A DNA stretch of 64,000 nt from Curtobacterium sp. 9128 (GCF_007673775.1 NZ_VEAF01000001.1:1-64000), one strand, 5' to 3'. Numbered from the stretch's first letter, positions 1 to 8,644 are shown. Numbers and translations are program-made. Notes: generated by a model from the sequence alone, not told the origin.

Positions 1-18
1 TGGCGCGGGCAGTCCAAC

Positions 19-72
19 GGCCTGGAGGCCGGGGTGCCGTCCGGTGCGGACGTCACCCGGGCCTCCAGGCCG
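19..72 (-). terminator. Hairpin terminator downstream of glgA
   Basis: Two 19-nt arms (19-37 and 54-72) built on CGGCCTGGAGGCC are complementary apart from one slipped position. The loop holds a second small hairpin, CGTCCG/CGGACG. It sits just past the glgA stop on the minus strand and has no U-tract, as is common for high-GC actinobacterial terminators. Confidence 0.6.
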
Positions 73-90
73 TTCCGGTGCGGTGGTCGC

Positions 91-1287
91 TCAGCGGGCC
101 GCCAGGACCCGGTCGTAGACGGCGCGCGTGCGCGCCGCGATGGCCTCCCAGGTGAACTCGGTCTCCACACGGAGCCGACCGGCGCGCCCCATGAGCTTGG
201 CGAGACCGAGGTCGCTGAGCACCTCGTTGAGCGCCGCCGCGAGGTCGGCCACGTACTTGTCGGGGTCCGTCGGCGTGCCGGTGCCGTCGGTCGCCTGGTC
301 GATCGGGACGACGCGGCCGGTGAGACCGTCGGCGACGACCTCGGGGATGCCGCCGGTGCCGGTGCCGACGACGGGGATGCCGCACGCCATGGCCTCGAGG
401 TTGACGATGCCGAGGGGCTCGTAGATGGACGGGCAGACGAACACGGTGCCGGAGGACAGGACGTGCACGATCTCCTGGTGGGCGAGCATCCGGTCGATCC
501 AGACGACGCCGTCGCGGTGCTGCCGGAGGTCCTCGACGAGCCCGGTGACCTCGGCGAGGATCTCTGGCGTGTCCGGGGCGCCGGCGCACAGCACCACCTG
601 GACCTCCGGCGGCAGCGACGCGACCGCGCGGAGCAGGTAGGGCAGGCCCTTCTGCCGGGTGATGCGACCGACGAAGACGACGCTCGGGCGCTCCGGGTCG
701 ATGCCGAGGGCACGGACGGCGTCGTGGTCGACGTCGGGCTTCCACTCCTCGACGTCGATGCCGTTGTAGACCACGTGCACCGACGCCGGGTCGATCGAGG
801 GGTACGAGCGGAGGATGTCTGCACGCATCGCCTTGGACACGGCGATCACCGCGTCGGCCTGTTCGAAGGCCTCGCGCTCCATCCAGCTGGACAGGCGGTA
901 CCCGCCGCCGAGCTGCTCGGCCTTCCAGGGACGGAGCGGCTCGAGGCTGTGCGCGGTGACGACGTGCGGGATGCCGTGGGTGAGCTGGGCGATGCGCCCA
1001 GCAGCGTTGGCGTACCAGGTGTGCGAGTGCACGAGGTCAGCGCCCTCGACGTCGGCGGCGATCTGCACGTCGGTGCCGAGGGTCTGGAGGGCCGGGTTGG
1101 CGTGCTCGAGGCCGGCGGGGGTCCGGTAGGCCCACACGCCCTCCTCGTCGCGGAACGCCCCGAAGGCACGCACCCGCACGTCGGTGTCCGTCCCCGACCG
1201 CAGCGCAGCGGTGAGTTCGGCCACGTGGACGCCAGCACCGCCGTAGACCTCCGGCGGATACTCCCTGGTCAGCAGATCGACTCGCAC
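91..1287 (-). CDS. glgA: ADP-glucose-dependent glycogen/maltose-1-phosphate synthase (GlgA/GlgM type)
   Basis: A 398-residue GT-B glycosyltransferase of glycogen or alpha-glucan synthesis, transferring glucose from ADP-glucose. The N-terminal [14 protein letters not shown] stretch (residues 9-22) forms the donor/acceptor loop, and the E-x7-E motif typical of retaining GT4 enzymes is E290-E298 (EPLGIVNLE). At about 400 residues it is the short actinobacterial form, not the ~480-residue E. coli GlgA. The mycobacterial counterpart (Rv1212c, GlgM) is also divergent from glgC and makes maltose-1-phosphate, so that activity is as likely here as plain glycogen synthase. The GTG start lies 6 nt after a TACGTT hexamer, suggesting a leaderless mRNA. 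Confidence 0.9.
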   Translation of the reverse strand: MRVDLLTREYPPEVYGGAGVHVAELTAALRSGTDTDVRVRAFGAFRDEEGVWAYRTPAGLEHANPALQTLGTDVQIAADVEGADLVHSHTWYANAAGRIAQLTHGIPHVVTAHSLEPLRPWKAEQLGGGYRLSSWMEREAFEQADAVIAVSKAMRADILRSYPSIDPASVHVVYNGIDVEEWKPDVDHDAVRALGIDPERPSVVFVGRITRQKGLPYLLRAVASLPPEVQVVLCAGAPDTPEILAEVTGLVEDLRQHRDGVVWIDRMLAHQEIVHVLSSGTVFVCPSIYEPLGIVNLEAMACGIPVVGTGTGGIPEVVADGLTGRVVPIDQATDGTGTPTDPDKYVADLAAALNEVLSDLGLAKLMGRAGRLRVETEFTWEAIAARTRAVYDRVLAAR

Positions 1288-1293
1288 CCGTTC

Positions 1294-1299
1294 AACGTA
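1294..1299 (-). promoter_or_regulatory. -10 element of glgA (leaderless)
   Basis: TACGTT on the minus strand ends 6 nt before the GTG of glgA, so transcription should start at or next to the start codon. No Shine-Dalgarno sequence is present. The whole glgA-glgC spacer is only 47 bp and carries both promoters. Confidence 0.5.
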
Positions 1300-1321
1300 A
1301 CGGGTTCCCAGTGCTGACGCC

Positions 1322-1327
1322 TACTGT
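1322..1327 (+). promoter_or_regulatory. -10 element of glgC (leaderless)
   Basis: TACTGT lies 7 nt before the ATG at 1335. This favours 1335 over the upstream in-frame GTG at 1311, which precedes the hexamer and would not be transcribed. Confidence 0.5.
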
Positions 1328-1334
1328 GGACGGC

Positions 1335-2576
1335 ATGGCTCCAAAGAAGGTCTTCGGCATCGTCCTCGCAGGAGGTGAGGGCAAGCGGCTCATGCCGCTC
1401 ACTGCCGACCGGGCGAAGCCCGCCGTCCCGTTCGGCGGGAACTTCCGTCTCATCGACTTCGCGCTCTCGAACCTGGTGAACTCCGGGCTGCAGAAGATCG
1501 TCGTCCTGACGCAGTACAAGTCGCACAGTCTCGACCGCCACGTGGCGGAGACCTGGCGCATGGAGGGACTGCTCGGCTCCTACGTGGCGTCCGTCCCCGC
1601 GCAGCAGCGGCTCGGCAAGCGCTGGTTCGCCGGCTCGGCCGACGCGATCCTGCAGTCGCTCAACCTGCTGCGCGACGAGCGTCCGGACATCGTGGTCGTC
1701 GTCGGCGCCGACCACGTGTACCGCATGGACTTCCACCAGATGGTCGAGGCGCACATCGCGTCCGGTCGGAGTGCCACGGTCGCGGCGATCCGCCAGCCGA
1801 TCGGCCTCGCGGACCAGTTCGGCGTCATCCAGGTCGACGAGCAGGACCCGACGAAGATCGACGCCTTCCTCGAGAAGCCCAAGGACGCCGTCGGGCTGGC
1901 CGACTCCCCCGGCGAGATCCTGGCCTCGATGGGCAACTACGTCTTCGACGCCGACGCCCTCGTCGACGCCGTGCTCCGCGACGGGCAGCTCGAGACGAGC
2001 GCCCACGACATGGGCGGCGACATCGTCCCCGACTTCGTCGCGCGCGGCGACGCCGGCGTGTACGACCTGCAGCGCAACGAGGTCCCGGGGTCGAACGACC
2101 GCGACAAGTACTACTGGCGCGACGTGGGCACGATCGACTCGTTCTTCGACGCCCACATGGACCTCATCGCCCCCGTGCCCGTCTTCAACCTGTACAACCA
2201 GGACTGGCCGATCTTCAACCAGCAGACGAACCTGCCGCCGGCGAAGTTCGTCCGCGACGGCAACGGCAACACCGGTGCGACGGTCGACTCGATCGTGTCG
2301 CTCGGCTGCCTGCTCTCCGGGGCCCAGGTGGAACGCAGCGTGATCGGTCCGTGGTGCTCGATCGACTCCGGCTCGAAGGTCCTCGACTCGATCGTGTTCG
2401 AGCGGGCGTCCATCGGCGCGGGCTCGGTCGTGAACCGGGCGATCCTCGACAAGGACGTCGTCCTCGAGGCCGGTGCGCAGGTCGGCGTCGACCGGGAGGC
2501 CGACCTCGCCCGGGGCTTCACGGTGACCGACTCGGGCATCACCGTCGTGGGCAAGGGCGTGCGCGTCTCCGCCTGA
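1335..2576 (+). CDS. glgC: Glucose-1-phosphate adenylyltransferase (ADP-glucose pyrophosphorylase)
   Basis: Makes ADP-glucose from glucose-1-phosphate and ATP, the committed step of bacterial glycogen synthesis. The 413-residue product has the nucleotidyltransferase signature [13 protein letters not shown] near the N-terminus, followed by [19 protein letters not shown] and the GSADAILQS substrate region. A C-terminal left-handed beta-helix (hexapeptide-like [12 protein letters not shown] and [12 protein letters not shown] segments) completes the usual GlgC layout at the usual length. It supplies the donor for the divergent glgA. The start at 1335 begins MAPKKVFG; an upstream in-frame GTG at 1311 is rejected because of the -10 hexamer position. 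Confidence 0.95.
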   Translation: MAPKKVFGIVLAGGEGKRLMPLTADRAKPAVPFGGNFRLIDFALSNLVNSGLQKIVVLTQYKSHSLDRHVAETWRMEGLLGSYVASVPAQQRLGKRWFAGSADAILQSLNLLRDERPDIVVVVGADHVYRMDFHQMVEAHIASGRSATVAAIRQPIGLADQFGVIQVDEQDPTKIDAFLEKPKDAVGLADSPGEILASMGNYVFDADALVDAVLRDGQLETSAHDMGGDIVPDFVARGDAGVYDLQRNEVPGSNDRDKYYWRDVGTIDSFFDAHMDLIAPVPVFNLYNQDWPIFNQQTNLPPAKFVRDGNGNTGATVDSIVSLGCLLSGAQVERSVIGPWCSIDSGSKVLDSIVFERASIGAGSVVNRAILDKDVVLEAGAQVGVDREADLARGFTVTDSGITVVGKGVRVSA

Positions 2577-2619
2577 GCACGGTCGGCGACGCACGGCGTC
2601 ACGAGGTGCGCGGCACCGC

Positions 2620-2625
2620 TACCGT
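2620..2625 (+). promoter_or_regulatory. -10 element of serB (leaderless)
   Basis: TACCGT ends 6 nt before the GTG of serB, with no ribosome binding site between them. Confidence 0.45.
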
Positions 2626-2631
2626 TGTGGC

Positions 2632-3270
2632 GTGCCGCGCTTCCTCGTCGTCCTCGATGCCGATTCCACCCTGCTCGAGGACGAGGTCATCGAGCTCCTG
2701 GCCGACGCCGCCGGCACCAGGGCCGCGGTCGCAGCGGTCACCGAGCGGGCCATGCGCGGTGAGATCGACTTCGCCGAGAGCCTCCGTGAGCGGGTCGCCA
2801 CGCTCGCGGGCCTGCCCTCCGCGGTGTTCGCCGAGGCGCAGCGCGCGGTCAGGGTCACCCCGGGCGCCCGGGAGCTCGTCGACGGGGTGCACGCCGCGGG
2901 TGGGACCGTCGGGGTCGTCTCCGGCGGGTTCCACGAGGTGCTCGACCCGGTCGCCGGCGGGCTCGGCCTCGACCACTGCCGGGCGAACCGCCTCGAGGTC
3001 GTCGACGGCGTCCTCACCGGACGGGTCCTCGGCGAGGTCGTCGACGCCGAGGCCAAGGCGGTCGCACTGCGGGCGTGGGCGGCGGCGGACGGCGTTCCCC
3101 TCCACCAGACGGTCGCGGTGGGCGACGGCGCGAACGACCTCGCGATGATGCGGGACGCGGCGCTGGCGGTCGCCTTCGACGCGAAGCCGCGGGTGCGGGC
3201 GGCGGCCGACGTGGTCGTCGTCGACCGGGACCTCGCCGCCGTGCTCGCCGTGCTCGGTCTGCGCGGCTGA
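2632..3270 (+). CDS. serB: Phosphoserine phosphatase, HAD superfamily
   Basis: Hydrolyses phosphoserine to serine, the last step of the phosphorylated serine pathway. The 212 residues carry all HAD motifs: the nucleophile motif D9-A-D11-S-T13 (DADSTLLE), motif II VVSGGF near residue 102, and motif IV VGDGANDLAMM near residue 162. The short form lacks the N-terminal ACT domain found in mycobacterial SerB2. It stands alone, 55 bp after glgC and convergent with the fabG-type gene. A broader HAD phosphatase role cannot be excluded, but the motif set and size fit SerB well. Confidence 0.88.
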   Translation: MPRFLVVLDADSTLLEDEVIELLADAAGTRAAVAAVTERAMRGEIDFAESLRERVATLAGLPSAVFAEAQRAVRVTPGARELVDGVHAAGGTVGVVSGGFHEVLDPVAGGLGLDHCRANRLEVVDGVLTGRVLGEVVDAEAKAVALRAWAAADGVPLHQTVAVGDGANDLAMMRDAALAVAFDAKPRVRAAADVVVVDRDLAAVLAVLGLRG

Positions 3271-3366
3271 CGCGCTCTTCCGTCCACGTCACGCGCCCAG
3301 CGACGGTGCACGGGCCGGACGGCGCGTGCGGTGTCGCTGAGCGCGTGCGATCGCGCGGGACTGGGG

Positions 3367-4080
3367 CTAGTGGCCCATCCCGAGGCCGCCGTCGACCGGG
3401 ATGACGGCTCCGGAGATGTACCCGGCGCCGTCACCGGCGAGGAAGAGCGTCGCGTCGGCGACGTCGTCCGTGCTGCCGTAGCGCGCCGCCGGGATCTGCT
3501 TCTTGAACTCCGCCTGCAGCTCCTCCGGCAGCGCCGCGGTCATGTCCGTCTGGATGAACCCGGGCGCGACGACGTTCGCCGTGATGCCGCGGGACCCGAG
3601 CTCGCGGGTGATCGACCGGGCCATGCCGACGAGCGCCGCCTTCGACGAGGCGTAGTTGACCTGCCCGATCTGCCCGTACGCGCCGACGACGCTGCCCATC
3701 AGGACGATGCGCCCGAACTTCGCGCGCATCATGCCCTTCGTCGCGCGCTTCACCACGCGGAACGTGCCCGTGAGGTTCGTGTCGAGGACGTTCGTGAAGT
3801 CCTCCTCCGACATGCGGAGCAGGAGCTGGTCGTTCGTGATGCCCGCGTTGGCGACGAGCACCTCGACCGGGCCGAGCTCGGCCTCGACCCGGGTGAACGC
3901 CGCGTCGACCGAAGCCGTGTCGGTGATGTCGGCCTGCACCGTGAGCGCACCCTCTGGGCCGCCCTGCCCGCTCCGGGAGGTCACCGCGACCCGGTGTCCC
4001 TCCGCCACGAACCGCTGAGCGAGGGCGAAGCCGATGCTGCGGTTCCCGCCGGTGATGAGGACGGTACGGGGGGTGGTCAT
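3367..4080 (-). CDS. fabG: 3-oxoacyl-[ACP] reductase, FabG/MabA type SDR
   Basis: A 237-residue classical short-chain dehydrogenase that would reduce 3-oxoacyl-ACP with NADPH in fatty-acid elongation. The nucleotide loop is TGGNRSIG close to the N-terminus, NAG follows VLVAN, and the catalytic Ser-Tyr-Lys set is visible in GSVVGAYG and NYASSK. The TGGNRxIG form resembles mycobacterial MabA. The reading frame stays open upstream to 4338, but homology begins only at MTTPRTVLITGG, so the ATG at 4080 is taken, with CGGAG just upstream. It is not in a fatty-acid cluster, so another SDR role is possible. Confidence 0.8.
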   Translation of the reverse strand: MTTPRTVLITGGNRSIGFALAQRFVAEGHRVAVTSRSGQGGPEGALTVQADITDTASVDAAFTRVEAELGPVEVLVANAGITNDQLLLRMSEEDFTNVLDTNLTGTFRVVKRATKGMMRAKFGRIVLMGSVVGAYGQIGQVNYASSKAALVGMARSITRELGSRGITANVVAPGFIQTDMTAALPEELQAEFKKQIPAARYGSTDDVADATLFLAGDGAGYISGAVIPVDGGLGMGH

Positions 4081-4224
4081 GACGGCTCCGTTCGGTGGTG
4101 GTCTCGTGCTCGGCGTGGGCCGCTTGCGGCCCGACACGCCGCGCACGAGCCTACCGGGGCGCAGATGCCGCGCGTCTTGTGGACGCATCGTGCTCGGATG
4201 CGTCCATGTGTCGGTGCTCGGGAT

Positions 4225-4230
4225 TAGGCT
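4225..4230 (+). promoter_or_regulatory. -10 element upstream of the DUF3099 gene
   Basis: TAGGCT lies 28 nt before the ATG at 4259. The leader contains a GGGAAGACGGAGA purine run usable as a ribosome binding site. No clear -35 is visible. Confidence 0.35.
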
Positions 4231-4258
4231 TGATCGCGGGAAGACGGAGACCGAACGC

Positions 4259-4702
4259 ATGAAGACGACGCGACGCAGCACGCGACGCACGACGCAGGCC
4301 ATCACAGCGCTGCCGGAGACGCCCCAGCGCGACCGCAAGCACCGGCTGTCTCGCTACATCTGGCAGATGGCGGTCCGGGTGATCCTCTTCGTCGGCGCGG
4401 TGCTCGTCTACACCGTCTGGCACAGCCCGTGGCTCGCGCTCATCCCGATCGTGCTCGCCGGGGTCATCCCGTGGGTTGCCGTCGTGATCGCGAACGCCGG
4501 CTCGCACACCGAGTCCGACTACGTCGCCCCCGCCGGTGCCCTCGTGCGCGCCGCCGACGTCGACCCGCGGCTGCGCGAACAGCAGGAGGAAGCGCGGGCG
4601 CAGGCCTACCGCGACGAACAGGACCGCCTCCGCAACGGCGCACAGCACGCGCAAGAGGAGTGGCAGCGCTCCGGGGACCGCCGCGTCTGGGGGCATCGCT
4701 GA
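4259..4702 (+). CDS. DUF3099 family small membrane protein
   Basis: A 147-residue protein with two adjacent hydrophobic helices (about residues 37-55 and 60-82), preceded by a basic N-terminus rich in Arg/Lys and followed by a charged Arg/Glu/Gln-rich cytoplasmic tail. This layout matches the DUF3099 family of actinobacteria, whose role is unknown. The frame is open from 4034, but MKTTRRSTRR at 4259 is the sensible start behind a promoter-like TAGGCT. Its stop overlaps the start of the next gene (TGATG), so the two are translationally coupled and probably continue into the SURF1 gene. Confidence 0.75.
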   Translation: MKTTRRSTRRTTQAITALPETPQRDRKHRLSRYIWQMAVRVILFVGAVLVYTVWHSPWLALIPIVLAGVIPWVAVVIANAGSHTESDYVAPAGALVRAADVDPRLREQQEEARAQAYRDEQDRLRNGAQHAQEEWQRSGDRRVWGHR

Positions 4703-5013
4703 TGGGGGCCACGTTCGACCTGGTCACCGAGCCCGGCTCGACGCCGGTGTGCTCGCGCGCGGGCTGCTCCACGGCGGCGAACTGGCGCATCAACTGGCGG
4801 AACCCGCGTATCCACGCGATCGACCGGGTGAAGATCTGGGCGGCGTGCGACGAGCACCGCGACTTCCTCGCCGACTACCTGCGCTCGCGGACCTTCCCCG
4901 TCCGGGTCACCGGCCTCGACGAGGACGTCGACCAGCTCGACGACCCGCGCCACGAGCACGACGCCCCGAAGAACGACGTCGGCGAGCGTGCGCGCTCCGC
5001 GAACCAGCGATGA
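4702..5013 (+). CDS. Small conserved actinobacterial Cys/His protein, function unknown
   Basis: A 103-residue soluble protein. It has a CSRAGC motif near the N-terminus and a CDEH motif about 40 residues later, which together could bind zinc. An aromatic patch (NWRINWRNPRIH) lies between them and an acidic, disordered C-terminus follows. Such proteins are often labelled acetone carboxylase in databases, but nothing here supports that enzyme, a large multi-subunit ATP-dependent carboxylase. The ATG overlaps the stop of the DUF3099 gene and the gene precedes a SURF1 gene, so a link to membrane or respiratory assembly is conceivable but unproven. Confidence 0.65.
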   Translation: MGATFDLVTEPGSTPVCSRAGCSTAANWRINWRNPRIHAIDRVKIWAACDEHRDFLADYLRSRTFPVRVTGLDEDVDQLDDPRHEHDAPKNDVGERARSANQR

Positions 5014-5047
5014 CCGAGCCAGTGATGACCAGGCCGGACCCGACGCG

Positions 5048-6028
5048 ATGAGCTCCGACTTCGATCCGACGTCCCGGTACGGTCGCCGCCATGCGGAACG
5101 CATCCGACGCGCCGCCGAGCAGGAGCGTCGGACGGCGACGCAGGACGCACATGCCGAGCGCGATCCAGACGAGCCCTTCGTCGGCTGGCGCTTCGTCGGG
5201 AGCCGGCGCTGGGTCGGGTACTTCGCGATCGCCGTCGCCTTCGCGATCGTCTGCGCCCTGTTCGGCATGTGGCAGTGGGACCGCCGGAACGAGGCCGTCC
5301 GCGAGAACGACCAGATCGCCGCGAACTACGACCACGCCCCGGTCCCCCTCGACCAGGCGCTCCCCCGGTCCTCGAGCTGGAACGACGACCAGACATGGCT
5401 CCGCGTCACGGTCACCGGACGGTACGACACCGACGACCAGCTCCTCGTGCGCAACCGCGTGCACAACGGCCAGCCCGGCTTCGAGGTCCTGACGCCGCTC
5501 GTCACCGCCGACGGGCGCGCCTTCGTCGTCGACCGCGGATGGGTCCCGACGGGCAACCGGCAGGACGCTCCGGACAGCGTCCCCGCGGCCCCGCGCGGTG
5601 AGGTGACCGTGGTGGCTCGCCTCCAGCAGAGCGAACCGCGCATCCCCGGGCGCACCGACCCCGCCCACACCGACCAGGTGCAGTCCGTGACCCTGACCGA
5701 CGTCGCGAAGAAGGTCGACGCGCCGATCTGGACGGGCGCCTACGGACAGCTCGCCTCCGAGACGCCGGCACCGACCGAGGCGCGACCGCTCGGCTGGGAC
5801 CGCCCGAGTGCCGACACCGGGCTCCACCTCAGCTACTTCATCCAGTGGTTCATGTTCGCCGCCGGCGGGTTCGGCTTCCTCGCGTACCTGATGGTGCAGG
5901 AGTACCGGAACCTGAACCAGGACGACCCCGAGGAGCGCGAGCGCGCCCTCGAGCGGCAGCGTCGGAAAGACGCCAAGCCCAAGTCAGACGCCGACATCGA
6001 GGACGAGCTCATCGAGTCCCGCCGCTGA
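5048..6028 (+). CDS. SURF1 family cytochrome oxidase assembly protein
   Basis: A 326-residue membrane protein with the SURF1 plan: one transmembrane helix near residues 57-77 (WVGYFAIAVAFAIVCALFG), a large extracytoplasmic domain, and a second helix near residues 259-282 (YFIQWFMFAAGGFGFLAYLM). Hallmark elements include GMWQWDRRNE after the first helix, GRYDTDDQLLVRNR, VDRGWVPTG, and the HLSYFIQWF entry to the last helix. SURF1 proteins help insert heme a into oxidase subunit I, consistent with ctaA and ctaB 7-10 kb away. The C-terminal tail is highly charged. ATG at 5048 is chosen over the frame opening at 4988. Confidence 0.87.
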   Translation: MSSDFDPTSRYGRRHAERIRRAAEQERRTATQDAHAERDPDEPFVGWRFVGSRRWVGYFAIAVAFAIVCALFGMWQWDRRNEAVRENDQIAANYDHAPVPLDQALPRSSSWNDDQTWLRVTVTGRYDTDDQLLVRNRVHNGQPGFEVLTPLVTADGRAFVVDRGWVPTGNRQDAPDSVPAAPRGEVTVVARLQQSEPRIPGRTDPAHTDQVQSVTLTDVAKKVDAPIWTGAYGQLASETPAPTEARPLGWDRPSADTGLHLSYFIQWFMFAAGGFGFLAYLMVQEYRNLNQDDPEERERALERQRRKDAKPKSDADIEDELIESRR

Positions 6029-6099
6029 CACGGCACCCCGTGACCGGCGCCGTCGCTGCGGACGCCGACGCTGCTGGCCCCGATGCTGCTGGCGCCGAC

Positions 6100-6210
6100 T
6101 GGTCACGACTCCCCGTCTGCACGTCGTCGAGCGGTCGCGTTCCGTCGCTCCGCGACGCGTGCGCCGACCGTTGGTGACCGCGCAACGGACGTGAGCGGTG
6201 CGTCCTGACC
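6100..6210. repeat. Dispersed TGGTCACGAC element, copy 1 of 2
   Basis: About 111 bp that start with TGGTCACGACTCCCCG and end with TGAGCGGTGCGTCCTGACC. The element at 24862-24973 has the same length, the same left end and a related core (GAG[CT]GGTCG..., CCGTCG, GTGACCG, TGAGCGG). The right end here is partly degenerate. It lies in the spacer between the SURF1 gene and the ABC-F gene and has no coding potential I can support. Confidence 0.55.
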
Positions 6211-6220
6211 GCTCGCGCGG

Positions 6221-6264
6221 CGGACGGGAGGCCCGTGTCGATGCCGCCACAAGCCTCCCGTCCG
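6221..6264. terminator. Bidirectional hairpin terminator (GACGGGAGGC family)
   Basis: CGGACGGGAGGC (6221-6232) pairs perfectly with GCCTCCCGTCCG (6253-6264) across a 20-nt loop. It lies between the convergent SURF1 and ABC-F genes, so it can end both. Related hairpins occur at 8805, 18314, 24558, 40821 and 59989. Confidence 0.6.
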
Positions 6265-6290
6265 TCATCGCCCCGGGCGCTCAGCAGGCG

Positions 6291-7889
6291 TCAGGCGAGC
6301 TCGATGAGCTCCGCGTAGTCCTTGTTCCAGTGGTCCTCGGTGCCGTCGGGCAGGAGCAGCACGCGCTCGGGGTTGAGCGCCTCCACGGCCCCTGCGTCGT
6401 GGGACACGAGCACCACGGCGCCCTCGTAGCCGGCCAGTGCGCCGAGGATCTCCTCACGCGATGCGGGGTCGAGGTTGTTCGTCGGCTCGTCGAGGAGCAG
6501 CACGTTGGCCCCGGAGACGACGATCATCGCCAGCGACAGGCGGGTCTTCTCACCGCCGGAGAGGACGCCGGCCTTCTTGTAGCCGTCGTCACCGGTGAAC
6601 AGGAACGACCCGAGGACACGTCGCGCCTCGGTCTCGTTGAGCTCGGTCGACGCCGACACCATGTTCTCGATCACGGTGCGGTTGACGTCGATGTTCTCGT
6701 GCTCCTGGGCGTAGTAGCCGATGCGGAGGCCGTGCCCGGGCTGGACCTCGCCGGTGTCCGGCGCATCCGCACCCGCGAGGATGCGTAGCAGCGTCGTCTT
6801 GCCGGCACCGTTGAAGCCGAGGATGACCACCCGCGAACCGCGGTCGATCGCCAGGTCGACACCCGCGAAGATCTCGAGGGACCCGTACGACTTCGACAGG
6901 CCCTCGGCCATGAGCGGGGTGCGGCCGCAGGCGACCGGCGTCGGGAAGCGCAGCTTCGCGACCCGGTCGACGGCACGCTCGTCCTCGAGGCCGGCGAGCA
7001 GCTTGTCGGCGCGGGCGACCATCTGGTGCGCCGCCGCGGCCTTCGACGCCTTCGCACCGAAGCGGGCGGCCTGGTCCTTCAGCGTGGCGGCCTTCTTCTC
7101 GGCGTTCGCACGCTCCTTGCGGCGGCGGTCCTCGTCGGCCACGCGCTGCCGCTGGTAGAGCTTCCACCCCATGTTGTAGATGTCGATCGTCTGCCGGTTG
7201 GCGTCGAGGTAGAACACGCGGTTGACGACCTCGTCGACGAGCTCGACGTCGTGCGAGATCACGATGACGCCGCCCGGGTACGTCTTGAGGTGCTCGCGGA
7301 GCCACACCACGCTGTCGGCGTCGAGGTGGTTCGTCGGCTCGTCGAGGATCATCGTCTCGGCGTCCGAGAACAGGATGCGGGCGAGTTCGATGCGACGGCG
7401 CTGACCACCCGACAGCGTCTTGAGCTGCTGGTCGAGGATGCGGTCCGGCAGCTTGAGGTTCGACGCGATGGACGCCGCCTCGGCCTCGGCGGCGTACCCG
7501 CCGAGCGCGTTGAACTGGTCGTCGAGCCGGGAGTACCGGCGCATCGCCTTCTCGGCGACGGCTGGGTCGGTGCTCGCCATGTCGAGCGTCGCCTGGCGGA
7601 TGCCCTCGACGAGCTCACCGAGACCACGGGCATCGAGGATGCGCTTCCGCGCGGTGTCCTCCGGGTTCCCGGAGCGCGGGTCCTGCGGCAGGTAGCCGAT
7701 CTCTCCGCCGCGCTCGATCTTGCCGTCGGTCGGCTGTGCCTCGCCGGCCAGGGCCTTGGTCATGGTGGTCTTCCCCGCGCCGTTCCGGCCGACGAGACCG
7801 ATCTTGTCGCCCTTCTCCACTCGGAAGGACACGTTCTCCATCAGGAGGCGAGCCCCGACGCGGATCTCGAGGTCGTGCACGGCAAGCAC
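6291..7889 (-). CDS. ABC-F family ATPase (translation-associated, duplicated ABC domains)
   Basis: A 532-residue soluble protein with two ABC cassettes in one chain and no membrane domain. The first has GRNGAGKTT (Walker A), LSGGQRRR (signature) and DEPTNHLD (Walker B). The second has GFNGAGKTTL, LSGGEKTRL and DEPTNNLD. Between them lies a charged Lys/Arg/Ala-rich helical linker of about 80 residues, as in ABC-F factors that act at the ribosomal E site. Such proteins serve translation or antibiotic protection; without drug-resistance context a housekeeping role is more likely. The GTG start has no strong Shine-Dalgarno. The gene is divergent from bioY. Confidence 0.88.
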   Translation of the reverse strand: MLAVHDLEIRVGARLLMENVSFRVEKGDKIGLVGRNGAGKTTMTKALAGEAQPTDGKIERGGEIGYLPQDPRSGNPEDTARKRILDARGLGELVEGIRQATLDMASTDPAVAEKAMRRYSRLDDQFNALGGYAAEAEAASIASNLKLPDRILDQQLKTLSGGQRRRIELARILFSDAETMILDEPTNHLDADSVVWLREHLKTYPGGVIVISHDVELVDEVVNRVFYLDANRQTIDIYNMGWKLYQRQRVADEDRRRKERANAEKKAATLKDQAARFGAKASKAAAAHQMVARADKLLAGLEDERAVDRVAKLRFPTPVACGRTPLMAEGLSKSYGSLEIFAGVDLAIDRGSRVVILGFNGAGKTTLLRILAGADAPDTGEVQPGHGLRIGYYAQEHENIDVNRTVIENMVSASTELNETEARRVLGSFLFTGDDGYKKAGVLSGGEKTRLSLAMIVVSGANVLLLDEPTNNLDPASREEILGALAGYEGAVVLVSHDAGAVEALNPERVLLLPDGTEDHWNKDYAELIELA

Positions 7890-7947
7890 AGTGGAAGTCC
7901 AATCAGTTGGTGGTTTTGCACAACGACGTGCGCAGGAGGTGCACCGC

Positions 7948-7953
7948 TACGCT
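7948..7953 (+). promoter_or_regulatory. Candidate -10 element of bioY
   Basis: TACGCT lies about 50 nt before the bioY ATG and just upstream of an 18-bp palindrome. No convincing -35 was found at standard spacing. Confidence 0.3.
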
Positions 7954-7964
7954 GACGGGACCGA

Positions 7965-7982
7965 TGGTCCTGAACAGGACCA
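7965..7982. promoter_or_regulatory. Candidate operator in the bioY leader
   Basis: TGGTCCTGAACAGGACCA is a perfect inverted repeat (8-bp arms, AA centre) between the candidate -10 and the bioY start. A repressor bound here would block bioY transcription. Biotin regulators of actinobacteria (BioQ, TetR-like) bind palindromes upstream of bioY, but this sequence does not clearly match a published motif I can recall, so the binder is unknown. Confidence 0.4.
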
Positions 7983-8004
7983 GCAGTCCATTCTAGGAGA
8001 ATCC

Positions 8005-8604
8005 ATGACGAACGCCACCGGGTTCGCTCCCCGCGCAGTCCTCGCCGACCGTCTGCGGACGCACGGCCTCGCCACCGACGTCGCGCTCATCGCCGGCGGA
8101 GCGCTCTTCACCGCGGCCATGGCCCAGGTGGAGGTGCCGATGTGGCCGGTCCCGATCACCGGTCAGACGCTCGCCGTGGTGCTCGTCGGTGCGTCGCTCG
8201 GGGCACGCCGCGGCGTCCTCTCGATGCTCGTGTACGCCCTCGCCGGTCTGGCCGGTGCGCCCTTCTTCGCCGACATGCAGGGCGGGCTGCACGCGCTGGC
8301 CCTGCCGAGCTTCGGCTACGTCATCGGCTTCGTCCCCGCCGCTGGAGTCGTGGGCTGGCTCGCGCGCCGCAACTGGGACCGTCGTGTGGGTCGTGCCGCG
8401 CTGGCGATGCTGCTCGCGAGCGCGATCCCGTTCGTCACGGGGCTGCCGTACCTCGCTGTGGCCCTCGGTGCGCTCGGCCTGCCGAACGACCTGCAGGCGG
8501 TGCTCGCCGCGGGGCTGTACCCGTTCGTCGTGGGTGGCGTCGTGAAGGCCCTCATCGCCGCCGGCGTCCTCCCCCTGGTGTGGAAGGCGCTCGCGCGCCG
8601 CTGA
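8005..8604 (+). CDS. bioY: Biotin transporter BioY, substrate-binding component of an ECF transporter
   Basis: A 199-residue membrane protein with about six hydrophobic helices. The family-defining stretch VEVPMWPVPITGQTLAVVLVGASLG (given here as separate pieces MWPVPITGQT and LVGASLG) lies near residues 38-62, followed by GVLSMLVYALAGLAGAPFF. BioY captures biotin and normally works with an energising EcfA/A'/T module, not encoded nearby, though some BioY proteins act alone. AGGAGA sits 5 nt before the ATG. The frame is open further upstream, but the ribosome site and homology fix the start at 8005. Confidence 0.92.
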   Translation: MTNATGFAPRAVLADRLRTHGLATDVALIAGGALFTAAMAQVEVPMWPVPITGQTLAVVLVGASLGARRGVLSMLVYALAGLAGAPFFADMQGGLHALALPSFGYVIGFVPAAGVVGWLARRNWDRRVGRAALAMLLASAIPFVTGLPYLAVALGALGLPNDLQAVLAAGLYPFVVGGVVKALIAAGVLPLVWKALARR

Positions 8605-8644
8605 CGCGCGTCCGGCGGCGGCTGCGCCCCGGCCCCTTCCCCTG

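Noticed and set aside
3367-4338. Longer fabG starting at 4338
   Set aside because: The added 86 residues overlap the divergent DUF3099 gene and promoter and show no SDR similarity.
4702-5013. Acetone carboxylase annotation for the small Cys/His protein
   Set aside because: The protein is only 103 residues with no carboxylase or nucleotide-binding motif; the label appears to be a propagated misannotation.
6029-6290. Small gene between the SURF1 gene and the ABC-F gene
   Set aside because: Short frames exist, but the sequence is accounted for by a dispersed repeat and a terminator; no ribosome site or conserved composition supports a gene.
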